The notes under the pieces are model-generated. The model was not told the DNA's origin, ran no database searches, and saw only the letters and a program-made list of their open reading frames with translations. From NCBI GenBank assembly GCA_022579005.1, contig MU401556.1:62001-126000 (forward strand): DNA of 64,000 nucleotides, written 5' to 3'. Position 1 is the stretch's first letter. The number at the start of each line of letters is the position of its first letter. Positions 33,701 through 43,290 of this stretch are shown here, in pieces. A program made the position numbers and the translations under genes. Origin of the DNA: Poronia punctata (Eukaryota; Ascomycota; Sordariomycetes; Xylariales; Xylariaceae).

Positions 33701-36700
33701 TACTTTTATAAAAAAAGTTATTATGTTTAAGTTTTATATTAAAAACTATTAAAATTATTATAAATAGCAAGGCTATAAATTTTTTTATAACTATAGATTT
33801 GTTTAGTTAAAAAGCGTTTTTAATATTAATATGTTTTTTAAATTTTTAAAATTTTAGTTTAAAGCTTTTTAAAAAAAGCATATTTTAGCTTTAAATATAA
33901 ACTTTTTCTAAAAGCTTAATTTTACTATTAACTTTTTTGCTTTGCTTTTTAAAAAATAGGTTTTTATATTTAACTATTTATTATAGCTTTTAATGCGTTT
34001 TTAAATCTATACTTATATATTTGCTTATTATTTTTATAAAAAAAAAAAGCGTATAAATTAAAATAAGCTAGGTTTTTTAGCTAACCTTTTTACTAAAGCT
34101 TAGATTTATATAATTAATATGTACTTTATTAAAAGTAGTAAGCTTATTTTAATTAATGCTAGTTTTACTACTTTGCGTTGCTTATTAAAAGCTTGCACTT
34201 TTTTTATAAACTTATATTATTACTTTTACTTTTTTTGCTAACTTTAAAATTGTGCTTATATTAATAAATTAATAAACTTTAATTATTAAGCGTTTATTTT
34301 TTATTATAATAATTATTATTTTAATATTTATAATGCTGCTATTATTTTTAAATAAGTTGCTAATATAAATATATTGCTTTGTTATAATTATTTTATAGCA
34401 GTTAACTATATAGTTAAGTATTGCTTAAAAGTAAAAATTATGTTTTAGTTTTATTAAGACTTAGTTTATAAAATATTGCTGCAAATTAGTAAGAAAGCTT
34501 TTTTATTATTATTAGTTATGTATATAATAAATAAGTTAGTTAGCAAGCATAACGTTTTTTTTTAAAAAATTATATATTTACTTTTTAACTTTTTACTTTA
34601 ATAGTTTTTATATATTATATAGCATGTTAACTGCTATAATAAAGCTTTTTAGCTATATTAGTTTGTTATAAAAAGCAAAAAGGTTAATTAAAAAGTAACT
34701 ATGCTTAAAAAGTATAAAAAAAAGCTACTTTATATTGCTAGCTTTAATTAAGTTATTTATTTTTAGTAGCTAACTAAATAAAGTTAAGATTTAAATTTTT
34801 TTTACTTTTGCTTATAAGCTTTTAATTATATTTTAATTTATTATTTTAAGTTTAAGCTTAATACGTATGCTAAAAACTTTGCTTATATTAAAATAATGCT
34901 TTATTATTTATTTAATATAAAAAGTGTTGCTTTTATTAAAATTATAAATAGTTATTAGTATAATACTTATATTAAGGCGTACTTTGCTTGCTAAAAACTT
35001 TATATTAATAAAAAAAACGTTAGCTAGTATAATAATAATTACTATTATATTAATTAAAGTATTGTTTTTAATAATAAGTTTAAAAATAAAAAGTATAAGC
35101 TTAAAAGTAACTTTAGTAGTTAAAATAAGCTTGCTTGCTATTTTTTAAAGTATAGTTTAAATAATAATAATTTTTTTAAGTAGCTTAAAATATGCAAACT
35201 TAATTTTGCTTTTAATTAAAGTTTTTAAGTTAGCAAGTATTTTAATTATAGTAATTTTAGCAACTAAAGCTATTTATTTTTTTTATAAAGCTGTGCTAAG
35301 TTTAATAATGTTGCTAAAAATATATTTTTAAATATTTAAAATTTTTTTAATACTAAGCAGCGTTACTTTTATAACTTTTTTATTAACTACTACTAACTTA
35401 TATTATAAAAAAAAAACTTTAAGCTAATTTTACTAAACTATAATAGTTTTATAAACACTAGTAAATTATTTATGCTTAAAGTTTTTTATATTTATTTAAT
35501 ATATATAGCTTTTAAAGCTAAGGTTTAAAACCTTATTTTATATTATATGCTTACTAGCATTGCTACTAATAGCATTATAGGCTATATTATATATTTACTT
35601 TTTTTATTACTAGTTAAAAGCGCTTTTTTAATTTTTAAAAGCATTACTTTAGCTAAATTATAATAGGTGTTTAATAAAAAAAAATACGTTTTTTTTAATA
35701 AAAAATCTATAATTAGCTTTAAAGTGCTTAGCTAAGTTAATAATTACTTTTAACAAGCTATTTTAAATTTTAATAATAAAGCTTTTAAGCATATAATAAG
35801 TAGCTTTAGCTATATTTTGTTTAGCAACTTTTGCTAGCTTTTTTTTATTGCTGCTTGTTTTTTATTTAGCTATACTTTTAAAATAAATTTTATATAAATA
35901 TTAAGTAAACATGTTTATATATTTTTTAATAAAACTATTTACTTTTAATTTATTATATATTAAAAAGGCAATGCTTAAGCTAGCTTTTATATTACGTTAA
36001 ATAGATTATAGCAGTACTAAGTTTTTTAAAAGCACTAAAAACTACTTAGTACTTATTGTTTATATAATCTTTTTGCTAATATTGTTGCTTTTTTTAATTT
36101 TGCTTTATATATTTTTATTTAGTATAAATAAGTTAATTAATATAATTATAAGTATATAACCTAACTAAAGCAGCTTACTTTTTATATAAAAGCTATAAGG
36201 CATAGCTTTTTATAAAATTAAGCGCTTTTTTGCAATGTTAATAACTTTGAACTTTGTTTGCTAATTTGCTTTAAAGCTTATATTATGCTTACTAAAATTT
36301 TTTTTATTTATTATAGCTTAGTTAATAGGGCTTTAAGTATAATTAAAAATATTATATAAATTAAAGGCGTAAACTATAAAATAAATCTTTTTGTTGCTAT
36401 TTTTATTTTTTTTAATAAGTTAGTAAAGTATTTATTTTTTATGCTATATATTACTAATTATTTTATAAATATAATAGCTTTTTTTTTTTTAAACGCTAAA
36501 TAGTTAACTTATAATTTTTATTATTTATTTAAATTGTAAGTATAAGTTTAAAGGCTAATAATGCTAGTGTACTAACTTTTTTTTAGTTATTGCTTTTGCT
36601 ATTATAGTTTATAAAAGCTAATTTATTATTTTAAATTAAGTTGTACTTAATATTTTAAAAAAAAAGTTTAGCTTTAGACTTAATTACATTATAATATTTT

Positions 36701-37293
36701 GTTACAAAACATTTAAAGGCATTATATTTAAAGCACTATTTAATTTTAATTATTTTAAGTATACTAGTAGCACGTTAAAAGTAAATAAGTTAGCAAATTA
36801 GGATTTAAAAATATTATAGCTTATTAGGTAGTATATTGTAGCTATTTATTTGCTTAGTATATAAATAATAATATTTATATACGCTTTGTATTTTTATTTA
36901 TATATATACTTATAGCAATATAAAAGTACTTATATATATAGTACTTTTTATGCTAATATATATTTAAATATTATAATATTTATAAGCTACTTTACTTTTT
37001 TTTTTTTATAACTACTATTTTTAATACTAATTTTGCTTTTTTTATAAGTAATTTACCTATATATTTTTATATTTAACTTAATATATATATTTTAATTAAT
37101 TTAGCAGTTTTTTTGCTAATTAAAATATATTTTTTAGTAGCTGTTATTATATTTTGCTTTTTTTTAGGTCTTTTTAAAAACTTTAACTTTATAAAGTAAG
37201 TTATAAGTACTTATATTTACAACATAGTAGTAATAGCTTATATATAAAATTAGTTTTTAGTTTATATTAAATAGCTTTGTTTTTTTTATAAAG

Positions 37294-37331
<38 letters not shown>
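37294..37331. repeat. (AAT)n microsatellite inside the AT island
   Basis: About twelve uninterrupted AAT/ATA units, read directly. A second short tract of AAAAAT units follows at 37448-37480. Confidence 0.9.
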
Positions 37332-37334
<3 letters not shown>

Positions 37335-37604
37335 GAATTTAAAGCGCTTTATAAAGCTTTTATAAAGCTTAGCTATTTTTTATATAGCGCTGCTTGCTTT
37401 AATATTAATAACTTTAACTATTTTAAAAATAACTAGTAGCTTAAAACTAAAAATAAAAATAAAAATAAAAATAAAAATAATAATAAAAACAAAGATGCAA
37501 GCTTTAAAAAAGTTTATAAAAAAGTTAACAATAACTATTTTAACTACTATTAAAATATAAATAATAATAACGATAATAATAAATATAATTTAATAGTGCT
37601 AAAT

Positions 37605-37740
37605 GTTTTTTTGCTATTTTTTTTGCTATTTTTTTTGCTATTGCTTATATTTTTGCTTGCATTTTTGCTATTTACTTTGCTTTTTTTTGCTATTTTTGCT
37701 GCTATTTTTGCTACTGTTGCCTTTTTTTTTTTTTAACTTT
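37605..37740. repeat. TTTTTTGCTA tandem-like repeats inside the AT island
   Basis: Irregular repeats of a T-rich unit ending in GCTA, e.g. four near-identical units at 37605-37645, then shorter variants. It may be the decayed remains of a low-complexity coding tract in the original element; origin unknown. Confidence 0.75.
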
Positions 37741-38650
37741 ATTAACTACCTAGCCTTTTTTTATTGCTTTTTTAAGCACTTTTTGCTGCTATGCTATTTT
37801 TGCTACCTACTAAAACTTTTTTTATAATAATTGCTTTTAGTTAGCTTTTAAAAGCAACTTTTTAAAAAATTGCTATAATACTTAAAGCTATAAATATTAG
37901 TATATTTATTATTTTAATAATAACTACTTTTGCTACTTTTTATAAGTTAAAACGCTATTTATAATATAAAAATATTTACTAACTACTATATAGTAATAAA
38001 AAGTATATATAAAAAGCTTATTGCTTTATTAAGGTTTTAAATAAATAAATTAATAATATATAATTTTAATATTTGCTTTAAAATGTTAAAATATAATAAT
38101 ACTAATATAAGTATGCTTTAAAATATATATTAAGTATGCGCTATTATTTAATAGTAAATTGCTTACTTTAGCTAACTACTTAGCATTTTACTTATTATCT
38201 TTGCTGCTTTTGCTTTATTTTAAAAGCAAAGTAATTGCTTTAAAAAGCTTGCTATAATAGTAGTAAATGCTTAGGGTATTTTTAAAAGTTTTTTAAATAA
38301 AATTAGTAATATTTTAAGCAGGTTTTAAATATTGTTTATTTATTATTTAGGATTTTTTTTTTTTTTTTTTGCTTAATTTATTAAAGTTTATAAAGCTAAT
38401 ATGCTTGCAATTAAAAGTTTTTATTTGCAACATATACTTTTTATACTTAGTAATATGCTAACTTATTAACTTATAAGCTTTTAATAGCAAATAAAAAGCG
38501 CTATATATATAAAATTTAAATTAAAGTGCTTGCACTTTAATTTATAACGTACTTAAAATTAAAAGCGGCTACCTTTTAACGCAGTATTAAAAATAAAGTA
38601 GCAAGCTTTTTATTTTAAAAATAGCTTGCCTAGCACTATACAAGCATTTT

Positions 38651-39428
38651 ACTTTCTATTTTTAAGATCAATAATTTTAACGTTTAACAGGAATAAGGTA
38701 TCCTACATACTTCGCAAGCTCGAGTAATATATCCCCTAAGCTTTAGAAGCATCTGGTACCTAGTGCTCTCCGGTAAAATTAACTACAGTATGAGTTTGAA
38801 ACAATACTTAAGTTTGATTGATTGATTGATTGATTGTGACGTGGAGGTGACGTGGACGCAAGATGGCCGGCATCAGCATGGAGCAAAAAGAGTTATGGAC
38901 GGCAGCATCCCTTGACCTAGATGATATTTCTTCAGCACATACCTACTTCTAGCTCAGATGCCGGCCACAACACCAAAGTTGTTGCTTGCATCCATAATCA
39001 TGTACGTAAACCAGATACGGCACAGTGTTTCCCTCCTCTCCGGGGGTCGAGCGGTCTTAAGTCGGCAGCCCGGTAACACCCAAAGAAAACCTCCATCGTA
39101 GCATGCATCCATCTACCCTGGCGTGATCGGTTATACCGGGATATACCAAATCCATCGGAAAAGGCACGATAGCGTTGCTCGGAGACGCTCTTTGTGTACG
39201 GACTTTGACTTAAAGTCAACATTTTCTTACACGTTGTCAGGGGGACTGATTCTGCGAAAATCTATTGTATATAATGGCATAAGGTCTCAATGTAATATCA
39301 GTGTCTGTTTTATTTCTACCTTACCCGATTTCTCATTGACCTACCTATTCGTGTATCATCTTGACTGAAAGGCCACGCAAACTTAAGCATATTCTCTGTC
39401 TACAACCAAACCAACACGATATACCAAT
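38651..39428. other. Right flank of the AT island
   Basis: Normal composition returns. A tandem (TTGA)n lies at 38814-38836. No gene supported. The stretch from 39360 to 39428 is C/A-rich and could be a 5' leader for the small frame at 39429. Confidence 0.45.
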
Positions 39429-39653
39429 ATGGGAACCCAATTTATTACCAAGTTTATGGCGGTCATAAGTGCGACGGCCTCATTGCGCATAGCAAAGACA
39501 ACCCAAGCTGGGCAGAAAGGGTGGGATATAAACTGTACCGCCCTGGTCATAACAACTGGTTGCCTCGTTATCACCCTCTGCTCGGGGTGCATAGTCTGGA
39601 TGCTATATAACAAAGCACGACCAAGAAGAGCGAAGAGAAGCAGCAGTTGCTGA
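39429..39653 (+). CDS. Possible small single-pass membrane protein (74 aa)
   Basis: ATG 39429 to TGA 39653. The C-terminal half has a continuous hydrophobic stretch (TALVITTGCLVITLCSGC, then IVWML) followed by a basic tail (KARPRRAKRS), a typical positive-inside anchor. The upstream 60 bases are C/A-rich with no G clusters, as in many fungal leaders. Against it: short length, no known family, and an antisense frame of 150 codons over the same DNA. It would converge with the RWD-domain gene at 39832. Low confidence. Confidence 0.3.
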   Translation: MGTQFITKFMAVISATASLRIAKTTQAGQKGWDINCTALVITTGCLVITLCSGCIVWMLYNKARPRRAKRSSSC

Positions 39654-39831
39654 AGCGTGACAACGCCACCTGCCTCCCCGTCCAAGGCCAAGGGAGACCA
39701 AATATCAGGGGAACGGAGATATTCGAAATGGATGATGCCAGCTTCCCGTAATTTTCTCGTCACTCTGCCAACTGGACGATAATCATGATACTGCTGCCCC
39801 TCACGACCACCCCTACCGACGGCCGCCACGT

Positions 39832-40569
39832 TCATTTGATACCAACACAGCGGACGAATATATCTTTATGTTCAGGGTCCAGTATGTCCTGAACGAGGTC
39901 GCTCATCGAGTCCGCCTCGCAGATCCCGACACCATGTTTGAACCGCCAGGCTTCGGACCGGCCTTCCGAGTTCTCGGCATCGCCCACGACATCATATCGT
40001 ATCTGGAAAGCCTGCCATTTCTGGTTCCGCAATTCGGCCACATGCGAGTCAACAGCGGATTTCTCTCCGGCGAACACCAATACACCCGGATAGCCGGGTT
40101 TCGTGACCCCGGAGATAGCACCAGCAGCGCTCAAAGCTAGCTTGCGCTTGTTCGTGTTGAGAAGATGATGGAGCCAGATGACAACAGTCCTATTATGAAC
40201 TCGCCCTGGTCGGTCCACCACCAGATCATCATCTTTACTCGACAACACTTCCCGAGATGAAACCAAATCCCGAAAACCGAGTATCAGCGCGTCCAAGACC
40301 TCCTCCTCCTCCTCGCCATCGATGGAAAGGAATGTCTCCTTTGTCGCCGATCTCAGGTCTTCTTTACAAGGCCCCACTGCTGAAATAACTTCCGGCGCAC
40401 CTTCCAAGGGATACGTCTCCGGGAGTCGGAGGAGAAGGGAGGCAGAAGAGTGATGATCGTGGGTATATTTCAGCTCGCGGGCTTTGGGGGAATAGCTGAG
40501 CGAGTCGGGGTACATGGCAAAGAGGAGGTCAAGCTCTGCTTGGAGGCGATCGGATGCTTCGCTCTCCAT
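39832..40569 (-). CDS. RWD domain plus DUF1115 protein (RWDD2-like)
   Basis: An intronless frame of 245 residues. Residues 1-110 are an RWD domain: ELDLLFAMYPDSL near the start and the signature LRLPETYPLEGAPEVISA (YPxxxP core). The second half, from about 125, is a DUF1115-type domain with VVIWLHHLLNTNKRKLAL, PGYPGVLVFAGEK and a C-terminal FVRCVGIK. This two-domain order and length match the RWDD2 family of animals and fungi, whose biochemical role is not established; RWD folds usually bind partner proteins. No membrane segment. It reads toward the AT island. Confidence 0.88.
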   Translation of the reverse strand: MESEASDRLQAELDLLFAMYPDSLSYSPKARELKYTHDHHSSASLLLRLPETYPLEGAPEVISAVGPCKEDLRSATKETFLSIDGEEEEEVLDALILGFRDLVSSREVLSSKDDDLVVDRPGRVHNRTVVIWLHHLLNTNKRKLALSAAGAISGVTKPGYPGVLVFAGEKSAVDSHVAELRNQKWQAFQIRYDVVGDAENSEGRSEAWRFKHGVGICEADSMSDLVQDILDPEHKDIFVRCVGIK

Positions 40570-41593
40570 TTCTTACGATACCCACCGAGTATATTTTAGG
40601 CGAGTCACTGCCGAACACATCTTCGAGGGCACCGAAGCAAATGGTTGATGCTTTTCAAGGAATCGGATATGCACTTTGTTGTTTGTTACCTATTATTAGC
40701 CTGGCACCCTGGACTACGAGTAATCGTCATACCCCTAAGTGGAAAGAGGGTCTAACCATTTATAGTATAGTCTGTTGTTATCCTAGCGAATCAGATTACA
40801 CGGCGCAACTCAACTTGCTACAACGTAATATCGCAATTGTGAGTGTGCACTTCGCCGTAGGTATTGAAGTAGGATACTGTCACTATAAGCTCAAATTGAA
40901 GAAGTCCTACAAGCAACATGATACGAATAATTCATATTAGAGACTTTGATAGTTAGGTAGATAACTCCTATACTATCAGGTACCCTCGGGGTAGGATGGA
41001 AATATTACGATGGTGTGTTAAAGACTGTCGGTTCTAACTTCAAGTTGGCTATACTTGTACGAGTACAAAACACGAATGGTAGTCTACTAGAGACAGACGT
41101 ACAGGCTATTGATTAACAGCTAACAACTCTGTTAATATCACAGTTTACAGTACCGGATGGCCCGTAATGACTTATTGTTATTGCACAAGAAGGGAAGGTT
41201 TCTCTAAGAAGCAGAGGTCTCCTGTGTCTACTCATAGGCGTATCGGTGTAGGCTCGGTCTGTACGCCTATTCACCGAGACCGGAACCGTCACAATTAAGG
41301 CAATGCGCCCTTGGACATGTAGTTTTCCATCGACACCGTGGGGAAAATATGCTTACACGGTGTTTCGGCGTTTCCAACACATCTTTCGGCGTTTAGGCAC
41401 TCGTTTCCTCCGCTTAATGACCGCCGGGTTCAGATCTTAAACCATCCCTATTGGTGGAGTTAAAAGAACCAAATCTATGACCTATGCCACAGATTTCCCA
41501 GCCCCAAGAAGAAAACATTGGAAACCATGATACATTATACATTATACATAGGTTAGGCAGTTCAGTGGATAAGGCAGTGTAAAAACAATCTTG
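40570..41593. other. Intergenic, contains one copy of a diverged direct repeat
   Basis: 1.0 kb. The 41136-41292 part resembles 42398-42556 (see repeat entries). 40554-40940 has a 128-codon frame without motifs that overlaps the RWD gene's start and is not accepted. Confidence 0.45.
41136..41292 (+). repeat. Diverged direct repeat, copy A
   Basis: Shares with copy B, in the same order and orientation, TCACAGTT, TTGTTATTGCA, GGAAGGT.TCTCT, a CTCCTGT word, ACTCATA.AGGCGT and ACCGGAACCG. Alignment by eye; I judge about 65-75% identity. Lies beyond the 3' end of the EthD-like gene. Confidence 0.65.
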
Positions 41594-42358
41594 CTACATC
41601 ATCTCTTCGCTTACGATCTGGTAGATACCATTTCCACGAACAAGTGTGAAGCCACGCGCAGCGGTGCCATGGCGCACCTGGGCTCCGATCAGGGTATAGA
41701 CCTCCTGAATATAAACCTTGGACTTGCCCAAGACCAGATTTCTCGAACTATCAGCAATGGCATTGGCAATCTCTTTTGCCGAATCCTTCGGGCATTTGCA
41801 GTCCAACTCATGAAGGATCAGGAACCTAGGAGATACGCCGTCGTTCCTCAGGTACCACGTTATTCTACGGAGCGCCTTACACCTGGCGAACATGTGGCCC
41901 CGGTGCTCCAAGTACCATTCTTCGTCCAGCCCCGCGTCCGGCTGTCCTGCCGGCTCGATGTAGAGACAGAAAAGGGTTTCAACCTGCCACCTGGGTTCGA
42001 CTCCGTGTCTGGGATAGGTGCGTAGCTTCGTATATGCCGTCAGCTCAAAGTCGATGAGCTTGGTGATGTCGTCAGTCTGTAGGATCTCGCTTCTCATCGT
42101 CTTTTTGATTTGTCTCTCGTGCTCTCGTGAGCCGAGATATGCAGCATCTTTGACGATGTACAACGTGAGGTATTGATTCGAGTTGGGGCTGCTATCCACG
42201 TTCTTGTATCTCAGAGCCAGGTCGGAGTAGCCCCCAGCGAGCATAGCACCCAAGTGTTCTTCGTCGTGAAACCAGTTGAATAAGTCATCTGGTACCGCCT
42301 CAGTATTACATACGCGTGCTGTTACGTGCAGGAGTCCCGGTGTTGCCATCGTTGCCAT
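41594..42358 (-). CDS. EthD/Dabb-like dimeric alpha-beta-barrel protein (254 aa)
   Basis: An intronless frame with start context AACAATGG (MATMATPGLLHVTARVCN). Two ferredoxin-like halves are visible. The first has DDLFNWFHDEEHLGAMLAGG (about 24-43) and RYKN. The second has DEEWYLEHRGHMFARCKALR (about 145-164) and RITWYL. Each half opens with a beta strand and has a (D/E)EE(H/W).L..H helix, as in fungal EthD-like proteins. Members of this superfamily include small monooxygenases and cyclases, but many fungal copies have no known activity. No targeting signal. The promoter lies within copy B of a direct repeat whose other copy is beyond the 3' end. The neighbours are not biosynthetic, so no pathway can be inferred. 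Confidence 0.75.
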   Translation of the reverse strand: MATMATPGLLHVTARVCNTEAVPDDLFNWFHDEEHLGAMLAGGYSDLALRYKNVDSSPNSNQYLTLYIVKDAAYLGSREHERQIKKTMRSEILQTDDITKLIDFELTAYTKLRTYPRHGVEPRWQVETLFCLYIEPAGQPDAGLDEEWYLEHRGHMFARCKALRRITWYLRNDGVSPRFLILHELDCKCPKDSAKEIANAIADSSRNLVLGKSKVYIQEVYTLIGAQVRHGTAARGFTLVRGNGIYQIVSEEMM

Positions 42359-42397
42359 TGTTATTGCACTATGATCAGTTGAGAGAAAAGGAAGGCT

Positions 42398-42556
42398 CCG
42401 TCACAGTTACTCTTCCCAGGGGTCTGTATTGACTTTTTGTTATTGCAAAAGGATGGAAGGTGTCTCTGAGAGGTAGGGGGCTCCTGTAAGCTGTGTCTAA
42501 GTAAGTACTCATACAGGCGTGGCCTGGGTCTTGTCCGAACCGGAACCGAGACAGTG
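42398..42556 (+). repeat. Diverged direct repeat, copy B (promoter of EthD-like gene)
   Basis: See copy A at 41136-41292. This copy begins about 40 bases upstream of the EthD-like start codon. Confidence 0.65.
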
Positions 42557-43290
42557 TCTACACCGAGCTCTTTATATCTACTGAGCAAAGACAATAAAAT
42601 GGTGGTGGTCATATGCCGTATTTCAATGGCGTTGGGGCTATTTTGGGGATCATGTACTGTGTTTGTCTATATATGTGAACCCGAGGTGTCCTATTGAGAT
42701 CTTTCGCGGCGGAGCATAATCCTAGGTTAGTATGTCACCAAATACCTACCCAACAGCAGCGACATCTGAGACGTGTCAAAGCCGATGGCCATTCAGATAA
42801 TCGATGATCACGTTGTAATGGCATTTCTGCTGTTATTGTTTAGGATATGGGGTTATTAAGGTACAAGGCTACCGCGTGTACTTGAAACGTACGAGCACAC
42901 CTGCCTCTATTGTACCGTCTAGTTCCCTGGAGTTGGAGGGACGGCCGGAGTAGACTAGGCACCTATACTCAATAGAGCCATTTGTTCCTCTTCTTGCTGC
43001 ATATAGCTCTCTAGGTGCATTTTGACATGCTATTTCGCTGCAATTGGAAGTGGCTCCCCAACTCGAGTTGGGGACACATTGAGTGGGAACACTTTAAGCT
43101 ACGACAACGAAGATGACAGCATCTCGGAACAGCAAGCTTGCACCATACATGTACCTGTAATATTTGCGGGTGGTTTTGTTGAATGATTCCGGATGAACCA
43201 ATAATAGATTTAGACCGTCAAATCTGCAAACACTCGATTATCAGGCCATAGGCGCCAAGGAGCTTTCTTGGTGACCGATTCTGTCTTGTC
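42557..43290. promoter_or_regulatory. Intergenic, likely SLY1 promoter
   Basis: 734 bases with no coding frame, lying between divergent genes. The part nearest 43290 presumably holds the SLY1 promoter; no specific element was identified. Confidence 0.35.

Larger units (their letters stand above)
30740..38650. repeat. AT-rich island of heavily mutated DNA (about 15% GC in samples)
   Basis: Base composition drops abruptly near 30740 and recovers near 38640. In 31321-31560 I counted 17 C and 20 G in 240 bases. Only one frame over 60 codons survives (37603-37827), and it is a low-complexity tract. This is what remains of one or more transposable elements after C-to-T mutation on both strands, as RIP does in filamentous ascomycetes. 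No reverse transcriptase, transposase, LTR or terminal inverted repeat could be recognised. Surviving C residues sit almost always after A or G (see findings). It is probably heterochromatic. Flanking genes look intact. Confidence 0.85.

Noticed and set aside
37603..37827. 74-codon frame in the AT island
   Set aside because: Product of T-rich repeats (Phe/Leu/Cys/Tyr only); not a gene.
30743..38625. Possible terminal inverted repeat (AAAGCTTGCT at left, AGCAAGCTTT at right)
   Set aside because: Only about ten bases, and AAGCTT/AGCAAG words are common throughout the island.
39383..39835. 150-codon minus-strand frame overlapping the RWD gene's stop by ATGA
   Set aside because: Bacterial-style overlap is not meaningful in a fungus; no motif; opposite strand gives a better small candidate.
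41985..42003. tRNA B-box-like GGTTCGACTCC
   Set aside because: Lies inside the EthD-like coding frame and has no matching A box or cloverleaf.
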